Positions 42,584 through 54,191 are shown, numbered from the stretch's first letter. The stretch: DNA of 64,000 nucleotides from Scilla litardierei (GCA_030789695.1 CM061132.1:165193442-165257441), one strand, 5' to 3'. Numbers and translations are program-made. Notes: generated by a model from the sequence alone, not told the origin.

Positions 42584-43335
42584 AACAAAATTGCTCCACG
42601 CGCACAACGGTCATATATTTGGTCCGTTGTGTGCGTTGAACAATAAGTCTATTAGATAACAAAATTGCTCGTGTCCCTCTTGAAGCTGCTCAGAAATTGC
42701 ATCATGCGTGTACAAAAGCATTGAGAAGTTGGGTAATGATGAAATTTGCATTTAAGGTCCTCAAATGATGAAGATTAACTTCATAATGTGAAGCCCATAA
42801 TTTGAAAGTTTCATGTTTCATATATCCATTTGTACCAATTTACCAAATATTTAGTATGAATGAATCGTGATTATTTGGGCTATCAACTTGCAAGAATTAA
42901 TGATAGTTTAGAGAAGTCCAAACTGATACTTACATGTAGCCTGTTGTGTTGCGCGTTGAGCAACACTTATCGGGAAATGCGTGGGCGTGGAGCAATTTGT
43001 TACTGGCTAACAAAATTGCTCAACGCGCACAGCCGGCCGAACTTATAGTTGTGCGCATTGAGCAATTTTGATAGCCAATATCAAAATTGCTCCAAGCGCA
43101 CAACCGGCAAACCATATCGCTGGGCGTGCACGTTGAGCGATTTTGTTAGCCAATAACAAAATTGCTCAACGCGCACAACTGGCCAAACTTATCGCTTGCC
43201 TCCTACATGGGTATTTTCGGTTGTCCCGGATGTGCGCTCAGCAGAAACATAAATATTATTATTTTATTCGTCGTGCGCGGAGTAATTTCAAAAAGCGGAC
43301 GTGCGTAGAGCAATTCGGTATGTGTGCATATCAAC
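42584..43335. repeat. Alternating inverted-motif array B2
   Basis: Starts with three copies at 42587-42675. A 270 bp non-array segment follows, then about nine further copies from 42950 on. The best pair, CAAAATTGCTCAACGCGCAC and its complement, is separated by TTAGCCAATAA. The array decays into the segment (43243-43350) shared with 8494-8600. Together with B1 it brackets a cassette of about 1.9 kb. Confidence 0.85.
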
Positions 43336-43344
43336 TCCCTTTTT

Positions 43345-43785
43345 TAATTTTCCGTCCAAATGACTATGACAGAACACATGGCAGCACGTGATGAAATTTG
43401 GACGATTATACGCCACCCCTCATTCTTCATAGGGGAAATCACAAAAAAATATCCTAACGTTTGGGGTATATATCAAGTTAATAACCGAAACACCCCTCAT
43501 TCTTCATAACGCCAGCACTTCATCGACATCTTTCCATCTCTTTACCACACTATCTCTCCTCCAACTTCGATCTGAGGAAAGATGGGCTGAGTCCACCACC
43601 ACCATCGACTCCGATTCAGGAAATGCGCTCAACCGACCACCTTTTATACCTCCAGCCCATCTATTCTCTTCTTGAAATCTAGGTAGCCTTCCCCTCCATT
43701 ACAACATCAAAACTGTCCGAAACCAGCCTCGAAACGGTAGCAAAATTGCCTCCTATGGCCATCAACGTAACGATGAATCTACAAT
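43345..43785. other. No gene seen
   Basis: Includes CACCCCTCATTCTTCATA twice (43416 and 43491). A leader-like stretch at 43500-43740 is rich in CCACCACC/TCCAT and has no persistent frame. Confidence 0.35.
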
Positions 43786-43793
43786 TTTCCAAC

Positions 43794-44257
43794 TAGGGAT
43801 GACAGTAATGGCCTGACCCGCCCGGCCCGACCTGGCCCGACCCGGTTTTGACCCGGCCCGACCCGGCCCGCAGCCGGGTCGGGGCAAGCTTGGGCTTTGT
43901 ATGAGCCCCGGCCCGCCCCGGTAAACTATAGAGGTTTACTATTTTGATGCGGACCATGCACTCAGCGAATAACCTATAACTCATACTCTATTCCACGGTT
44001 CTCCTAATTGAGCCAATTCCCAAGTCCAAATTACCAAATAAATCAAAAGTCTCCCAATTCACAAAATAAAATTTTTATTTGGGATTCATATGGATGGCAT
44101 TAATAACTTGACCCGATCGGCCTGACCCGGCCCGACCCGGTTTTGGTAAGAAAGAACCCGCCCCGGCCCGCGACCCGCCCCGCCCCGGCTTGTAGATGGG
44201 TCGGGGCAAGCTTGGGTAGTTAAATACCCGCCCCGCCCCACAATATTGCCATTCCTA
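43794..44257. mobile_element. hAT-type MITE, 464 bp
   Basis: Ends TAGGGATGACA and TGCCATTCCTA are inverted. The flanking 8 bp are TTTCCAAC and TTTCCATC (one mismatch). The interior is made of GGCCCGACCCG-type repeats at both ends with an AT-rich middle (43925-44100). It is related in build to the element at 57494. Confidence 0.75.
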
Positions 44258-44265
44258 TTTCCATC

Positions 44266-44765
44266 CTAAAAAATCAGCCAAACTTTGTTGCCACAAGCGT
44301 ACGCCTTCGACCTGCTAGACAAAATGATGTCATGTCTTTCATCCAAGTGTTCTGTGCATCCCAACTATTCAATGAAAGGTCAGAACTCTGCTTGCACACC
44401 ACTTGTTCGAGGAATTCCTGCTATGAAATCCATATGACATGATGTCTCTTTCTCGCATTCCCAGATGCGTATTGCATACCGCATCGACGTGCTTGGCTGA
44501 CTACAAACCTGAAGCAACATTTTGTAGGCCTCTCGTCTGCCTGACTAGGAGCTCCATGGTGCATGCTAAGGAAAGCATGTTTAGGCAATACATATTAGCG
44601 AAGTAAATATTCTTTATGAAGAGAAGAAAATAGTTCTCTTCAAAATTTTCAGCATCAAATGCCTAATTTCTATTACCTTGACGTCAACATGGATGTTGTA
44701 ATTTTTTTCAAATAAATTCTCAAAGTTATTTTATCTTTAGAAAATCGCAACTCAATGTATTTGGC
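44266..44765. other. No gene recognised
   Basis: Short frames without recognisable similarity. It may contain further decayed intron or exon sequence of the peroxidase fragment that follows. Confidence 0.3.
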
Positions 44766-44769
44766 GTTT

Positions 44770-45498
44770 GTTCTAGATCTGCAGTATCTGAGAGATGTTT
44801 TCTACCGGATAGGTGTGTTCGATAAGTATATTGTTGCACGTTCTGGTAGTTGCACCATGATATCAGTCTTTGTAATATTTCCCCACTTAATGTATCATTG
44901 ATGTACCAAGCTCTTGGATGTTTGGTTTTTGGGTCTTACATGATATAATTTTTGGTCGAATTCGTTTACTCCTTATTTATGGTCCTTATTTATGGTCGAT
45001 AAGGACATGAAAATAATACCAACGGTTAATAATCGATAATATCCTGCCATAGAGAATCGCTGAAGGAAGAGTCGGAGGGTCTTCTGAAGCTTCCTACTGA
45101 TAAGGCTCTATTGGAAGATCCTAGCTTCAGACGTTATGTTGAGCTCTATGAGAATATACTAATAAAGACATGAAAAATATGCAATAGTAGCGATTGAGTT
45201 CCTATATGGTCGATGGATTTGGTTAGATTATATCCTCTCTTTTACTTCAGGAAGCATTTTTGACTGATGAAAACTCTCTTGGCTTTTGACAAGACAATGA
45301 TGTTTTCTTCAAATACTACACAGAATCACACAAGAAGCTCTCTAAGCTAGGCTTTATCCTCTTCATGCTGTCTTTGGCACCATATTTGAACCAAAGAAAA
45401 GTATGATATTGGCTCAGGGTGCTGTCGAAGTTGCAGTTGTTGCTGTCATGGTCATCCTGAGTTATTTGTAGGAAATTGCAGAGAAAGAAAAATGAACT
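44770..45498 (+). pseudogene. Ascorbate peroxidase (peroxisomal APX type), 3' exons only
   Basis: Ascorbate peroxidase uses ascorbate to remove hydrogen peroxide. Three exon-like blocks are visible. Block 1, 44777-44855, follows an intron-like TTGTTCTAG end: LRDVFYRIGVFDKYIVARSG. Block 2, about 45060-45155: [20 protein letters not shown] and [12 protein letters not shown]. Block 3, about 45285-45498, follows a TTTTACTTCAG-like acceptor: NDVFFKYYTESHKKLSKLGF. It then has a hydrophobic stretch (ILAQGAVEVAVVAVMVILSYL) and a basic end, the tail-anchor layout of peroxisomal APX3/5. The heme-binding His region and the whole 5' part are absent. A frameshift and a TAG (about 45467) break the last exon. 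Retained introns show DNA-level duplication, not a processed copy. Confidence 0.72.
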
Positions 45499-47226
45499 AA
45501 ATATTAAATATGCATGTAGTTGCACGCCTTATATATACATATAGTTGATGTGGGAATTAAGTCTCATCACGGTATAAGGGATGCAAATGAAGGCAACTGA
45601 TGTATTGAATCTTACCTTTTGCCATCCAATTTAACAATAAATCTTAGTGTCTCCCTCTCAAATTTGGTTCATCTTGCATATAACTGTAGAAGATCTAACT
45701 ACAATCACACAAACCTTACTAATACTGAATCGAATATTGAAATCATTTATACGAAATTTCTATTAAGTTTTTGTATTGGTGCTATGTGATATAAAGTTTT
45801 TGTATGCTGGAGAGTGGAGCGATATTGGTGAGATGATGATACTGGTGTCCCGTTACATAGTAGATTTTTTATCGGCGTCCCGTTATGTGTAGATTGAGTT
45901 TAGTCGGCTGAATCACGTATATATTGGTGTTTGTCTTCTTGATCTTCTCTGCAATTTTTTGTTCTTTTGTGTGCTCAGTTTAAAAGGGCCATCAAAAACC
46001 CCAACAGATCTAAGACCTTTTCTAGCAAAGACATTAAGCGCAAAGCTCCCCACACATTTCAATAATAACAATTTAATGAAACAAAATCACCAGGCATACA
46101 TAGTGATAGTGCATATGAAGACATGATAAAAGTATGCAAAGTAGGCAACACCCTGCCTCACAGAAGTAACAAAGACATCACACATGTTGTGCCGAAAGAA
46201 AGACAGAAAACACCCCACTCACAAAGAGTATAAGACTGGAGTATCAAAGGAGGAAGAATACTGCTGCCATGCTGTGTCACACCCCCTTTGTACTAGGGCG
46301 CCTGGATCGACTCTCTCAGGTTTTCCTGCATAGAACCTACCCAAAGATGAAAGCGATCCATCATGAGATGGAAGATATGAAGGACATCCTTAAAGATTTA
46401 TTAAAAATTATGGTGTTCCTCCCCCCGATTTCCCAAGCCAAGGTGGTCGTGAACATACCAAAGAAACACCCGGTTCCTTTACTAAGCCTAAGGGGGAGAT
46501 TAGCAAACCCAAAAAAGAATGTCATTTCTGAATGCCAACCATAGGAAAATATGTACTTTAAGAGAGGTTTTAATCCGCCATATATGTCTTGCCATGGGGC
46601 CGATGCATATATCTGAGATGAGGGTCTCAGACTTTCTAATGACTAGAGGCAATGGGTTGAGTTCTACTTTCTAGAGTTCTTTTTTCAAGTGGATTGCTAT
46701 TGTTATTATTCCATTATAATTATTGTTCATTCTTTCTCATTAACTTATTTTTTGAATGATGAAAATAAAACTCATCCCCTTCCCTCTTTAAAAAGAACAT
46801 AAAATGAAATACTCATTGGCACATGTAAACAAGGGGCAGACACGGATACTGTTTGAGATCACATTACAATGTCTCTCAAACTTAAATTGAGCAAGAACTC
46901 AGTCAAATGAAATCTTCCTAATATGTTCACTTCAAATTATTTCAGGTCACCCATAGCTTAAGACACTGACAACACAACATATATCCAACATTTATGCGAT
47001 TCTCACTACAATATGATAAAACTACAATTGAACTGATCGATTCAAAAGCTCACTTTTTCACTTCAGAGTTTCTAATGAGTGTCTAAGACGGGCCAAAGCT
47101 CATCGTATGAGTGTCTAAAATGGGCCTACACAAGTGAGCCCAGCCCACTGAATAGCTTGGTCCAAGAAGATTCTTTCGCCGCCAAAAACTAACGTCGACG
47201 ATGGGTCCTTGCAAACTTGGCGCCTC
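45499..47226. other. No gene recognised; one short open frame
   Basis: Mostly AT-rich. A 91-codon frame at 46269-46544 (MLCHTPFVLGRLDRLSQVF...) has a basic end and no recognised domain; it could be a gag-like scrap. ATAGTAGATTTTTTATCGGCGTCCCGTTA and a near copy at 45850-45895 form a short direct repeat. Confidence 0.35.
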
Positions 47227-47524
47227 TGATGCGATCCGCTAGGGATTTGACGATAAAAATGGGATTTTTATTGGATTTTCAGATCTCACAATTAAAAAGG
47301 AACACTAATACAATAATCTACTCGCTAACTAATAACTAGAAGACGATTCTTAACCTAGGGGGAAAAGCCGAAATCCAAATACAATTAATCTAAGGGATAA
47401 AATAAAATAACTCTCCACAATTTTCGCATAAGAATTAGGGCCGGCTCAACCCCCTTTAAATAGACAAACACCCCCTCATTGTTATTTTACCCAATTGCCC
47501 TTACTCCAATTTCCGGCCGCAACA
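47227..47524 (-). repeat. 3' LTR of the TR-GAG element
   Basis: 298 bp. In element orientation it starts TGTTGCGGCCGG and ends GATCGCATCA. The block TAAAATAACAATGAGGGGGT is shared with the LTR at 37873. Confidence 0.94.
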
Positions 47525-47579
47525 CTACTCCGCCCGGGAAAAACCACCTTGTCCTCAAGGTGGTGCGTGAAGGGTATGG

Positions 47580-49581
47580 TCAGCTACTCCAAGTGCAGGT
47601 GCTCCTGATCATCGTCCACGCCGGCTTCCAACATGATCACACTCACTTCTCCCTCTTCTTCGTCATTCACTATCAGGATCTGAAGAGTACGATTCCCGCA
47701 CCGGTGCCCAGGAGTAAACTTCTCGTCGCATTTGAAACACAGGCCCTTGGTCCGTTTGTCACGAATCTCTGCCTCGGTCATTCTTCGTGTGTGTCCCCCC
47801 GGTCGTAGATCCATTCCCTTCTCATTGGTAACCACTGTACCGTCAGTGGATGTTGCACCTCCTGCGGCCCCCCTTTGCCCCCCTCCAGGATCCGGACCTC
47901 GAAAGGTAGAGCCTCCCCACGTCCCCGGGCTCTTCTCTATGTCTCCTGATGATCCTCAACCTTCCTGGCCAGTGTCATCATCCCACGCAAACCCACGGGC
48001 TCGAACTATCTCAGCCCCGACCGCACCGTGGGCTTCAGCCCCTTCATGAAACAGCCCTCCAGAGACTCCTCAGAGACTCCCCGAACTCGGTGGCAGAGCG
48101 ACTCGAATTTCTTGATATAATCACCCACGCTCCCCTCCTGCTTCAGCGAGTACAGTCTCTCGAACACGCCGCCAGCCGGACCTCCTCCAAACCGCTCTGT
48201 CAAGAGCGTCGTAAACTCAGCCCAGGTCTGAAAAGGCCGTTGCTGATCGGTCCAACGGAACCAGCCCAAAGCCTCTCCCTCCAGACAGACCCCTATCGCC
48301 CGTAGCCAATCCTCCCCTGGGACAGCGGACACCTCCAAGTACCTCTCCACCCGGTACAGCCAGTCGTCTGGGTCGCCTCCCTCAAAAACAGGCACCTCCA
48401 GCTTCCTCAGACGCCTCTCGCCAGCGAATCCACCTCTCGCCTGCGGCTGGAATCCTCCCCTGTGCTGGTATCCCTGTCGCTTGTCTGGAACATAAGCATC
48501 AGTCCGATCACGGTAGCCTCCCTCTGCTCCGTGCCCCTGCCAGTCTCCCTGATGGTGTCCAAACTCCGCCTGGTGGCCTCCTGGAGGATCCTGGTACGCT
48601 CTCCAATCTCCCGTCACTCCCCCAAAGGGTGGGGGCTGAGTCGACGGGCCTCCTGTGATCTGGTGGGGCCCTCCACCCTGCTGCAACCCTCCGCTGGGTC
48701 CCCCAAAAGGCTGAAAACCCCCAAATTGCGCTCCACGAACCTCGGGTGGGGCCCCCGGGGGTCGGGGAACCTGCGGAATCACCTGTCGAGCGTCCTGGGG
48801 GGTCAGTGGGCCCCCCAGGGGTCGGGCGGGCCTCGGATCCCCCCTCTGGGGTCGGCCGAGGCCCCCCAGGCCGTCGCCTGGGCCGGCCGGCCGGCCCTGG
48901 AAGTGGGCCGGCGGGCCCCAGGCAGCGGCGGCAGGGTCTGTCGAGGCCGCTAGGGGGGGCGGCAGGTGCGGCCGCCCCTCCCGAGGCCCTGGCGGCCTGC
49001 CGCCGCCCCTCCCGAGGCCCTGGCGGCCTGCCGCCGCCCCTCCCGAGGCCCTGGCGGCCTCCCCCCAGGGGGTTCGCCGGCCCCCCCAGAGGTACCTGGG
49101 GGGCCGGCGGCCACCCTGGGGTGTTCCGGTTGGCCGGAAATCCTCCTCCTTGGTTTGTGTCGTCGCGGCGCGGCGGCACGAGGTCTTGGTGGGTCCCCCA
49201 CGTGTTGTCTCCTTGGTCAAACCCTCCATCGTCGTCTAGATCCGGTTCATCTTCAAAAAAAATTGTCTTTTTACCCTTGTCCTTCGTCAAAGGTGGCTCC
49301 TTTTTGCTCGGATCCGCTTTTGGGATAAGATGAGCGGTTAACGCCGCTATGGCCTCCGTCAATTCCGAAAGTTTTGCATCCGTTCTCCCTTGATTTTCTT
49401 TTATCTCCGCCATCTTAGCCTCCGTCTTCTCTTGATTTTCTTTTATCTCCTTCCGGATCTCCGCGGCCGTCTCCGCGTCTTCCTTCCTTAGATCGATGAA
49501 ACCCTTGCTGATTTGGGCTTCAATCCTCTCAACTTTCCCTTCCAAGACTTCAATCCGCTCCGTTGCTCGCGTGTTTGCCAT
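47580..49581 (-). pseudogene. TR-GAG gag: coiled coil, Gly/Pro linker, capsid, zinc knuckle; frameshifted
   Basis: From the Met at 49581: a long charged helix (MANTRATERIEVLEGKVERI...AALTAHLIP), then an acidic patch (EDEPDLDDDGGFDQGD) and a GC-rich Gly/Pro/Arg linker (49130-48700). A capsid follows in another frame, with VPVFEGGDPDDWLYRVERYL, LGWFRWTDQQRPFQTWAEF and GCFMKGL. After a stop at 48006 a third frame holds the zinc knuckle LCFKCDEKFTPGHRC (about 47740-47695) and ends near 47584. The two frame changes (one in the GC-rich linker, one near 48006) could be real decay or sequencing errors in GC-rich DNA, since the LTRs are nearly identical. No protease or polymerase follows. Confidence 0.85.
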
Positions 49582-49605
49582 GGATCAACCGCTCTGATAC
49601 CAATT

Positions 49606-49903
49606 TGATGCGATCCGCTAGGGATTTGACGATAAAAATGGGATTTTTATTGGATTTTCAGATCTCACAATTAAAAAGGAACACTAATACAATAATCTAC
49701 TCTCTAACTAATAACTAGAAGACGATTCTTAACCTAGGGGGAAAAGCCGAAATCCAAATACAATTAATCTAAGGGATAAAATAAAATAACTCTCCACAAT
49801 TTTCGCATAAGAATTAGGGCCGGCTCAACCCCCTTTAAATAGACAAACACCCCCTCATTGTTATTTTACCCAATTGCCCTTACTCCAATTTCCGGCCGCA
49901 ACA
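49606..49903 (-). repeat. 5' LTR of the TR-GAG element
   Basis: 298 bp, one substitution (CTCGCTA versus CTCTCTA) against the partner LTR. Confidence 0.94.
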
Positions 49904-49961
49904 GCCTCCTCTGTCCAATCCAGCTCAAGCCTCCTTTAAGTCCACGATCATCGACGATAAA

Positions 49962-50200
49962 ATGGCATCATCTTTCTCCTCCATTTCCACTCCCATAGGC
50001 TTTTCGCTCTCGTCGTCTTCTACACTTCATCGCTTTTCGCTCGGATTTGCTTGGTGTAGGTCGGGAACTGCCCACCCGACCCGACCCGACCCGACCCAAT
50101 TCCGGTCAGATTCAATCACATCCGTTCATCTGGTGGCCCAGCTCCCATCGTGCATCAAGTGAATTCGAGAGGTTCCAGTGAACAGACGATCAAACCTCTG
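49962..50200 (+). CDS. Possible first exon of a plastid-targeted protein
   Basis: The ATG at 49962 begins MASSFSSISTPIGFSLSSSS, a Ser-rich, acid-poor start typical of chloroplast transit peptides. After about 35 codons a run of CCGACCCGACCCGACCC (50084-50097) changes the reading. In the neighbouring frame an open stretch GGPAPIVHQVNSRGSSEQTI leads to CCG|GTAATT at about 50200, a possible splice donor. I do not recognise the gene, and no later exons are seen. It may be a gene 5' end damaged by repeat expansion, or chance. Confidence 0.3.
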
Positions 50201-50900
50201 CCGGTAATTTTATTGTTTATCCCCAGTTTTTAATATTAGTTTTTTCAATTTTTTTCCATGTGAGTTTGATTCACGATGCTTCAGATTTAGTGTTCAATTG
50301 CAATATCTCGATTGAATTTAGAGAAATTAGATGTATTTACAAAGTTTTGTCTTTATGCAAACTAAGTTTTTGCTTCTTGATAGATTTGAAGTACTTTGAT
50401 TATAATCGGTGGTGGTATTTGTTTGAGAGCGAGCGTGAGAAATTAGGTTAGTACCATAATTAAATGAAGGTTGATTGAATCGATTTGACATTGATTTCTT
50501 ATTGGAATAAAGATATATCATTTGGTATGTATTTTGACATTCAATTCAATTCATCTTTTTTGTACAAGTGTATCGGTTTTCTTAATCAGACAATTTAATC
50601 CATTCAAAAATCACATGAAAAATCTTAAATTAATGCGGAAAGTAAGAAAGTAACTATTCAAAAAAGGTTCTTACTCACATGCATAACGTTAAATGCTATA
50701 ATAATACTTGCATGCGTGCAATACATGCGTGCATGCACATACATGAACAGACACATGCACACAATTTGAACATTTAGAGGCAACTTGGTTTCGTATGGGT
50801 TGAAAGCAAACACAAGCATGTCGGCGCGAAATTGAACCTGAACCATATTTACTTAAGTTATTAATATGTAAGCCAGAGTTGGGATTTACCATAAGTTGGC
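50201..50900. other. No gene seen
   Basis: AT-rich, intron-like sequence. A GCATGCGTGCAATACATGCG-type alternating stretch lies at 50709-50740. Confidence 0.35.
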
Positions 50901-50923
50901 TAATTATGAACTGGCTGGAAAGA

Positions 50924-51356
50924 CTATAGAAGATGAGAGCGTAGAAGACGGAAGGAAAATATGGGGGTTTGGCCATGGTGTGAAAAGAGCAGAATGCACA
51001 TAGCGAGATAAGAAGCGATGCAATGGATCAGAGATAGGTGGAAAAGTCGAGAAAAGATGACCATCATGACCAGCACAATTGTGGAGGAAAGCATTGCAGA
51101 ATGAGTTATTGGTGATAGTAGCCAGCTTTGCCATCGTGGTGTGGCCATGTGGGAACAGAATCTCTCGAGTAGTTTGATAGTCATTGAGGATAAAGTAGGG
51201 GTAGCTTCCAATGGGCTGTCTAGTAATCTCTTCATTGGTGAGTGTATTAATCTTTTGTCCACAGTTCAACAAAGCTAAAGTGGCATCCTCAGTCCCTACC
51301 CATCGCTTGTGTGGTAATATGCCTGAACTAGGTGGTGCAATGGAGTTCTTTGTCAC
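50924..51356 (-). other. Unrecognised 150-codon ORF
   Basis: The frame is open from 51356 to about 50904 with fairly ordinary composition (VGTEDATLALLNCGQKINTL). Upstream in the same frame, before the Met, are further protein-like residues (DVFPKIWVHILCIV), so it may be the tail of a longer damaged gene. No domain is recognised. 51357-51850 has nothing else of note. Confidence 0.25.
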
Positions 51357-51851
51357 AATGCAGAGGATATGAACCCATATCTTTGGAAAGACATCAGGCC
51401 GAACCTGGTCCAGTTTATTATCAAAAGGGGAGGTTGCGCTTGTATAATTTGGATCTTAATTGCCAAATTGGAATTATGATGTCAAAAAACAAAATTGACT
51501 CCTTCAATTGACTAGAGAGATATATATGAAATGTATGCGAAGCTCCCTTGGTTTATAAAAAAAAATCCTACTAATACTCAACAGTTGCATCTCTTGTTGT
51601 GAGTGTAAATGAACATGTTAACCCACATCATGGATTGGACTTCAACATTAATCATCAATCCAACATGGATCACCATGTGCGAAGCCATTACCCGAGTGTA
51701 TAATGAGTTTTCTTTGTATAGGCTGGGTTAATATGCTTCCTTTCTCATATCAGAGCTATGCATTACCACCGGGCAGCTCTATTAGTATTATTTGTGTCAG
51801 TTTTGTCAATTTTCAAATGCTTCCTATGTGATGAAGACAAGTCATGTTGGT

Positions 51852-51885
51852 CCTCTTCATGCTATGAGTGTTTCGCGTCCGCGCG

Positions 51886-51927
<42 letters not shown>

Positions 51928-51980
51928 TCATCCATCGCGTCTGTGCACTTCCTCTTCATGCTATGAGTGTTTCGCGTCCG

Positions 51981-52019
<39 letters not shown>

Positions 52020-52042
52020 TCATCCATCGCGTCTGTGCACTT
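51852..52042. repeat. Tandem duplication carrying two long poly-G tracts
   Basis: A unit CCTCTTCATGCTATGAGTGT...(G)n CACTCATCCATCGCGTCTGT occurs twice (51852-51950 and 51951-52042). G runs are 38 (51887-51924) and 35 (51982-52016). Such runs can form G-quadruplexes and are also prone to sequencing or assembly error. The apparent poly-Gly or poly-Pro frames across them are not genes. Confidence 0.9.
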
Positions 52043-52785
52043 GAGCTAACCCTCCACTTTTTACCCTTAGGGTTTTATTTCTCTATTTGTTGTTTCATTG
52101 CCAATTTCTTGCATTTACTTTGTTCAGGTTAAGAAATAAGAATGAGATGTTGGAAATGGGTGGAACTAGGGATAAGTTTGAATGTGGAAAGATATTATTT
52201 CTGAATTTGATCTAGAGAATACGTTGATATTTACATGCTTTAGACTTGAGGGAGTTTGCTTATGAGTTAAGTTCTTTATAGACCGGTGCAAGGTGATTTG
52301 ATTGATAAGTTGTAACTAAGTTTGCTATTAAGTATTATTTGATTAGCATGAGGAACATATATATGGGGCTACATGGTTGGTTAACATTAGGTCCTTTTGT
52401 ACGTCCTTGTCTCTTTGTGCTAGTAAATAATGTCACAAGTCTATTCATGCAAGTATATGTGCCATTTGCAAATAGTTTGGCTTTGAAGAGGTCAGCTTCT
52501 AATGCGGTAGAAAGTAGAGGGAAAGACTTAACATGCATGAGTCAATATACTGGAAATGTGTTGACTTATCTTGATGCCTTTAATGAGAAAGACCAGTGAT
52601 TCAAAAGGTGGTTGCCCAGTGACGACACTTAGGCTACCTGATTATGGAGGTAAACCCAAACAATTTGGTGGTTTTGCCTCGGAGAGGAACATCTTTGTCG
52701 ATTTTCGTCGGCTGCTAAGGTCTATGAGAGCCACATTTGTTGCCGCCACCCTCCATGTGAGAGAGAGAGACAATGGTCAGCAAAA
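52043..52785. other. No gene recognised
   Basis: An 86-codon frame at 52339-52599 (MISMRNIYMGLHGWL...) lacks any recognised domain. Confidence 0.3.
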
Positions 52786-52905
52786 AACCCTAACCATTTA
52801 TTTATTAGAAGCAGATTGGTTTGATCCTCTTTTAATAAGCGGGTTACCTTGGTAGAAGCAGATCGGATCCAACCCTGCTTCTAATAAATACAGGGTTGTG
52901 GTTTT
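52786..52905. repeat. Small fold-back sequence
   Basis: AACCCTAACC-TTTATTTATTAGAAGCAG at the left is inverted as CTGCTTCTAATAAATACAGGGTTG at the right, with about 60 bp between. It is MITE-like, but no target duplication was found. Confidence 0.6.
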
Positions 52906-52910
52906 CTCCT

Positions 52911-52913
<3 letters not shown>

Positions 52914-52971
<58 letters not shown>
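52914..52971 (+). repeat. (CT)n microsatellite
   Basis: About 29 CT repeats without interruption. The next 52972-54182 shows no recognisable gene; a 71-codon frame at 53747-53962 is probably chance. Confidence 0.97.
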
Positions 52972-52973
<2 letters not shown>

Positions 52974-54191
52974 GTCATGCGAGAGGAGGTTGTTGACGGT
53001 GGATGGATATGTCGACAACATTTCGTGAGGCACCTGCTGGCATGTGAACAGGTTCTCTTTACCCGCTCATATGTGTGCGTGTTTATATAATATTTCTTTT
53101 CCTTTGCCGCTTCCTATCTTCTTTTTAAACATTGGGAACTTGGATGGACTTATAATGCATCACCACTAAGAGTGCCCTTTACCTCAAAACCCACCATCAA
53201 GAATTGTGCCATGGCAAGAAGGCTATGTTTATGCATAAATTGATGCTATATAGACTAATTACTGGGTAATGCAGGCAAGGAATGAGGTTTTGCCCATTTT
53301 GCCTATGTTTTGTCGATTTTGTCTTGGTTTCATTGAGTATTGGTTCGAAACTAACATATAGATTGGTAGTTCATACTAAGTTTTGAATGAAACCTAGCTC
53401 GTATCGGCCAATTTTGGTTAGTGTTGGAAGGAATAAAAGGAAATCTAATGTGGTATATTAAATAGCGTACCTCGTTGCAAAGTTTAGCGTGCTACATGGC
53501 ATAGTGCTCACCACATGCCTCATGGCACAATCAGGTTACACTCGAATATGGTATCACAACACTATTTGAAACTGACTTATGCTACAGTTTGTGATTATTT
53601 TGCGTAGCTTATATATAGGGCAAAATAACAAATATATACATTTCAATCGCGAGCAAAGATGGAGCATACCACTTTGCTTGGGGTGGGCTTGCAATGACAA
53701 TTCTTAAAGCTAGGGCAAAGTGGTTTGGTGACTTCGGGTGTGATCGATGGCGAACTCTCTATCGATCTTCAAAGTTAATAATTATTTGACTCCTTTCCCC
53801 CTTCGTGGTGAGGTGATATATGGTGGTGATGTGATATATGCTGAGCATAGTCTCTCTTTTGTCATCATGTTCTTCTCTTTATCCCCATCTCCTTTGACCC
53901 ATATCTTCCTCTCTTTCCTTGTTCTTTGCTATTTTCCCTTCTCAGCCACCCTCTTATCCTAAATTATTAAGACAATATTTATCATATTTGCGAATATTAA
54001 CCGTTTTTATAATACTTGTCGTATTTATTAAAATAATATCACACACAAGCTTATATTTAAACAATTAAAATTATAAAAAACATGTAGCTTAAGCTAGGAA
54101 TTAAGTTCTGCTCTTTGTGCTATCAGAAAGTCTAGAGTTACGCCATGTTCTATTTTTAAGTTTTATATAATGTCCTTTGTTATTAATACTA

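Larger units (their letters stand above)
47227..49903 (-). mobile_element. TR-GAG non-autonomous LTR retrotransposon
   Basis: 2677 bp on the minus strand. The 298 bp LTRs differ at one position by eye, with target duplication GCCTC (47222-47226 and 49904-49908). The primer site (complement of TGGTATCAGAGC at 49591-49602) lies just inside the 5' LTR, and the CTACTCCGCCCGGG (47525-47538) complement is the polypurine tract. The coding region is gag with capsid and zinc knuckle only. CCACCTTGTCCTCAAGGTGG (47545-47564) is the leftover end of pol. It fits the published TR-GAG class (terminal repeats plus gag, no pol). Its LTRs are related to those of the element at 37873. Confidence 0.94.

Noticed and set aside
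48746..49333. 195-codon plus-strand Gly/Pro-rich frame
   Set aside because: Antisense to the gag linker; high GC removes stop codons.
51758..52132. 124-codon frame with poly-Gly and antisense poly-Pro frame
   Set aside because: Created by the poly-G tracts.
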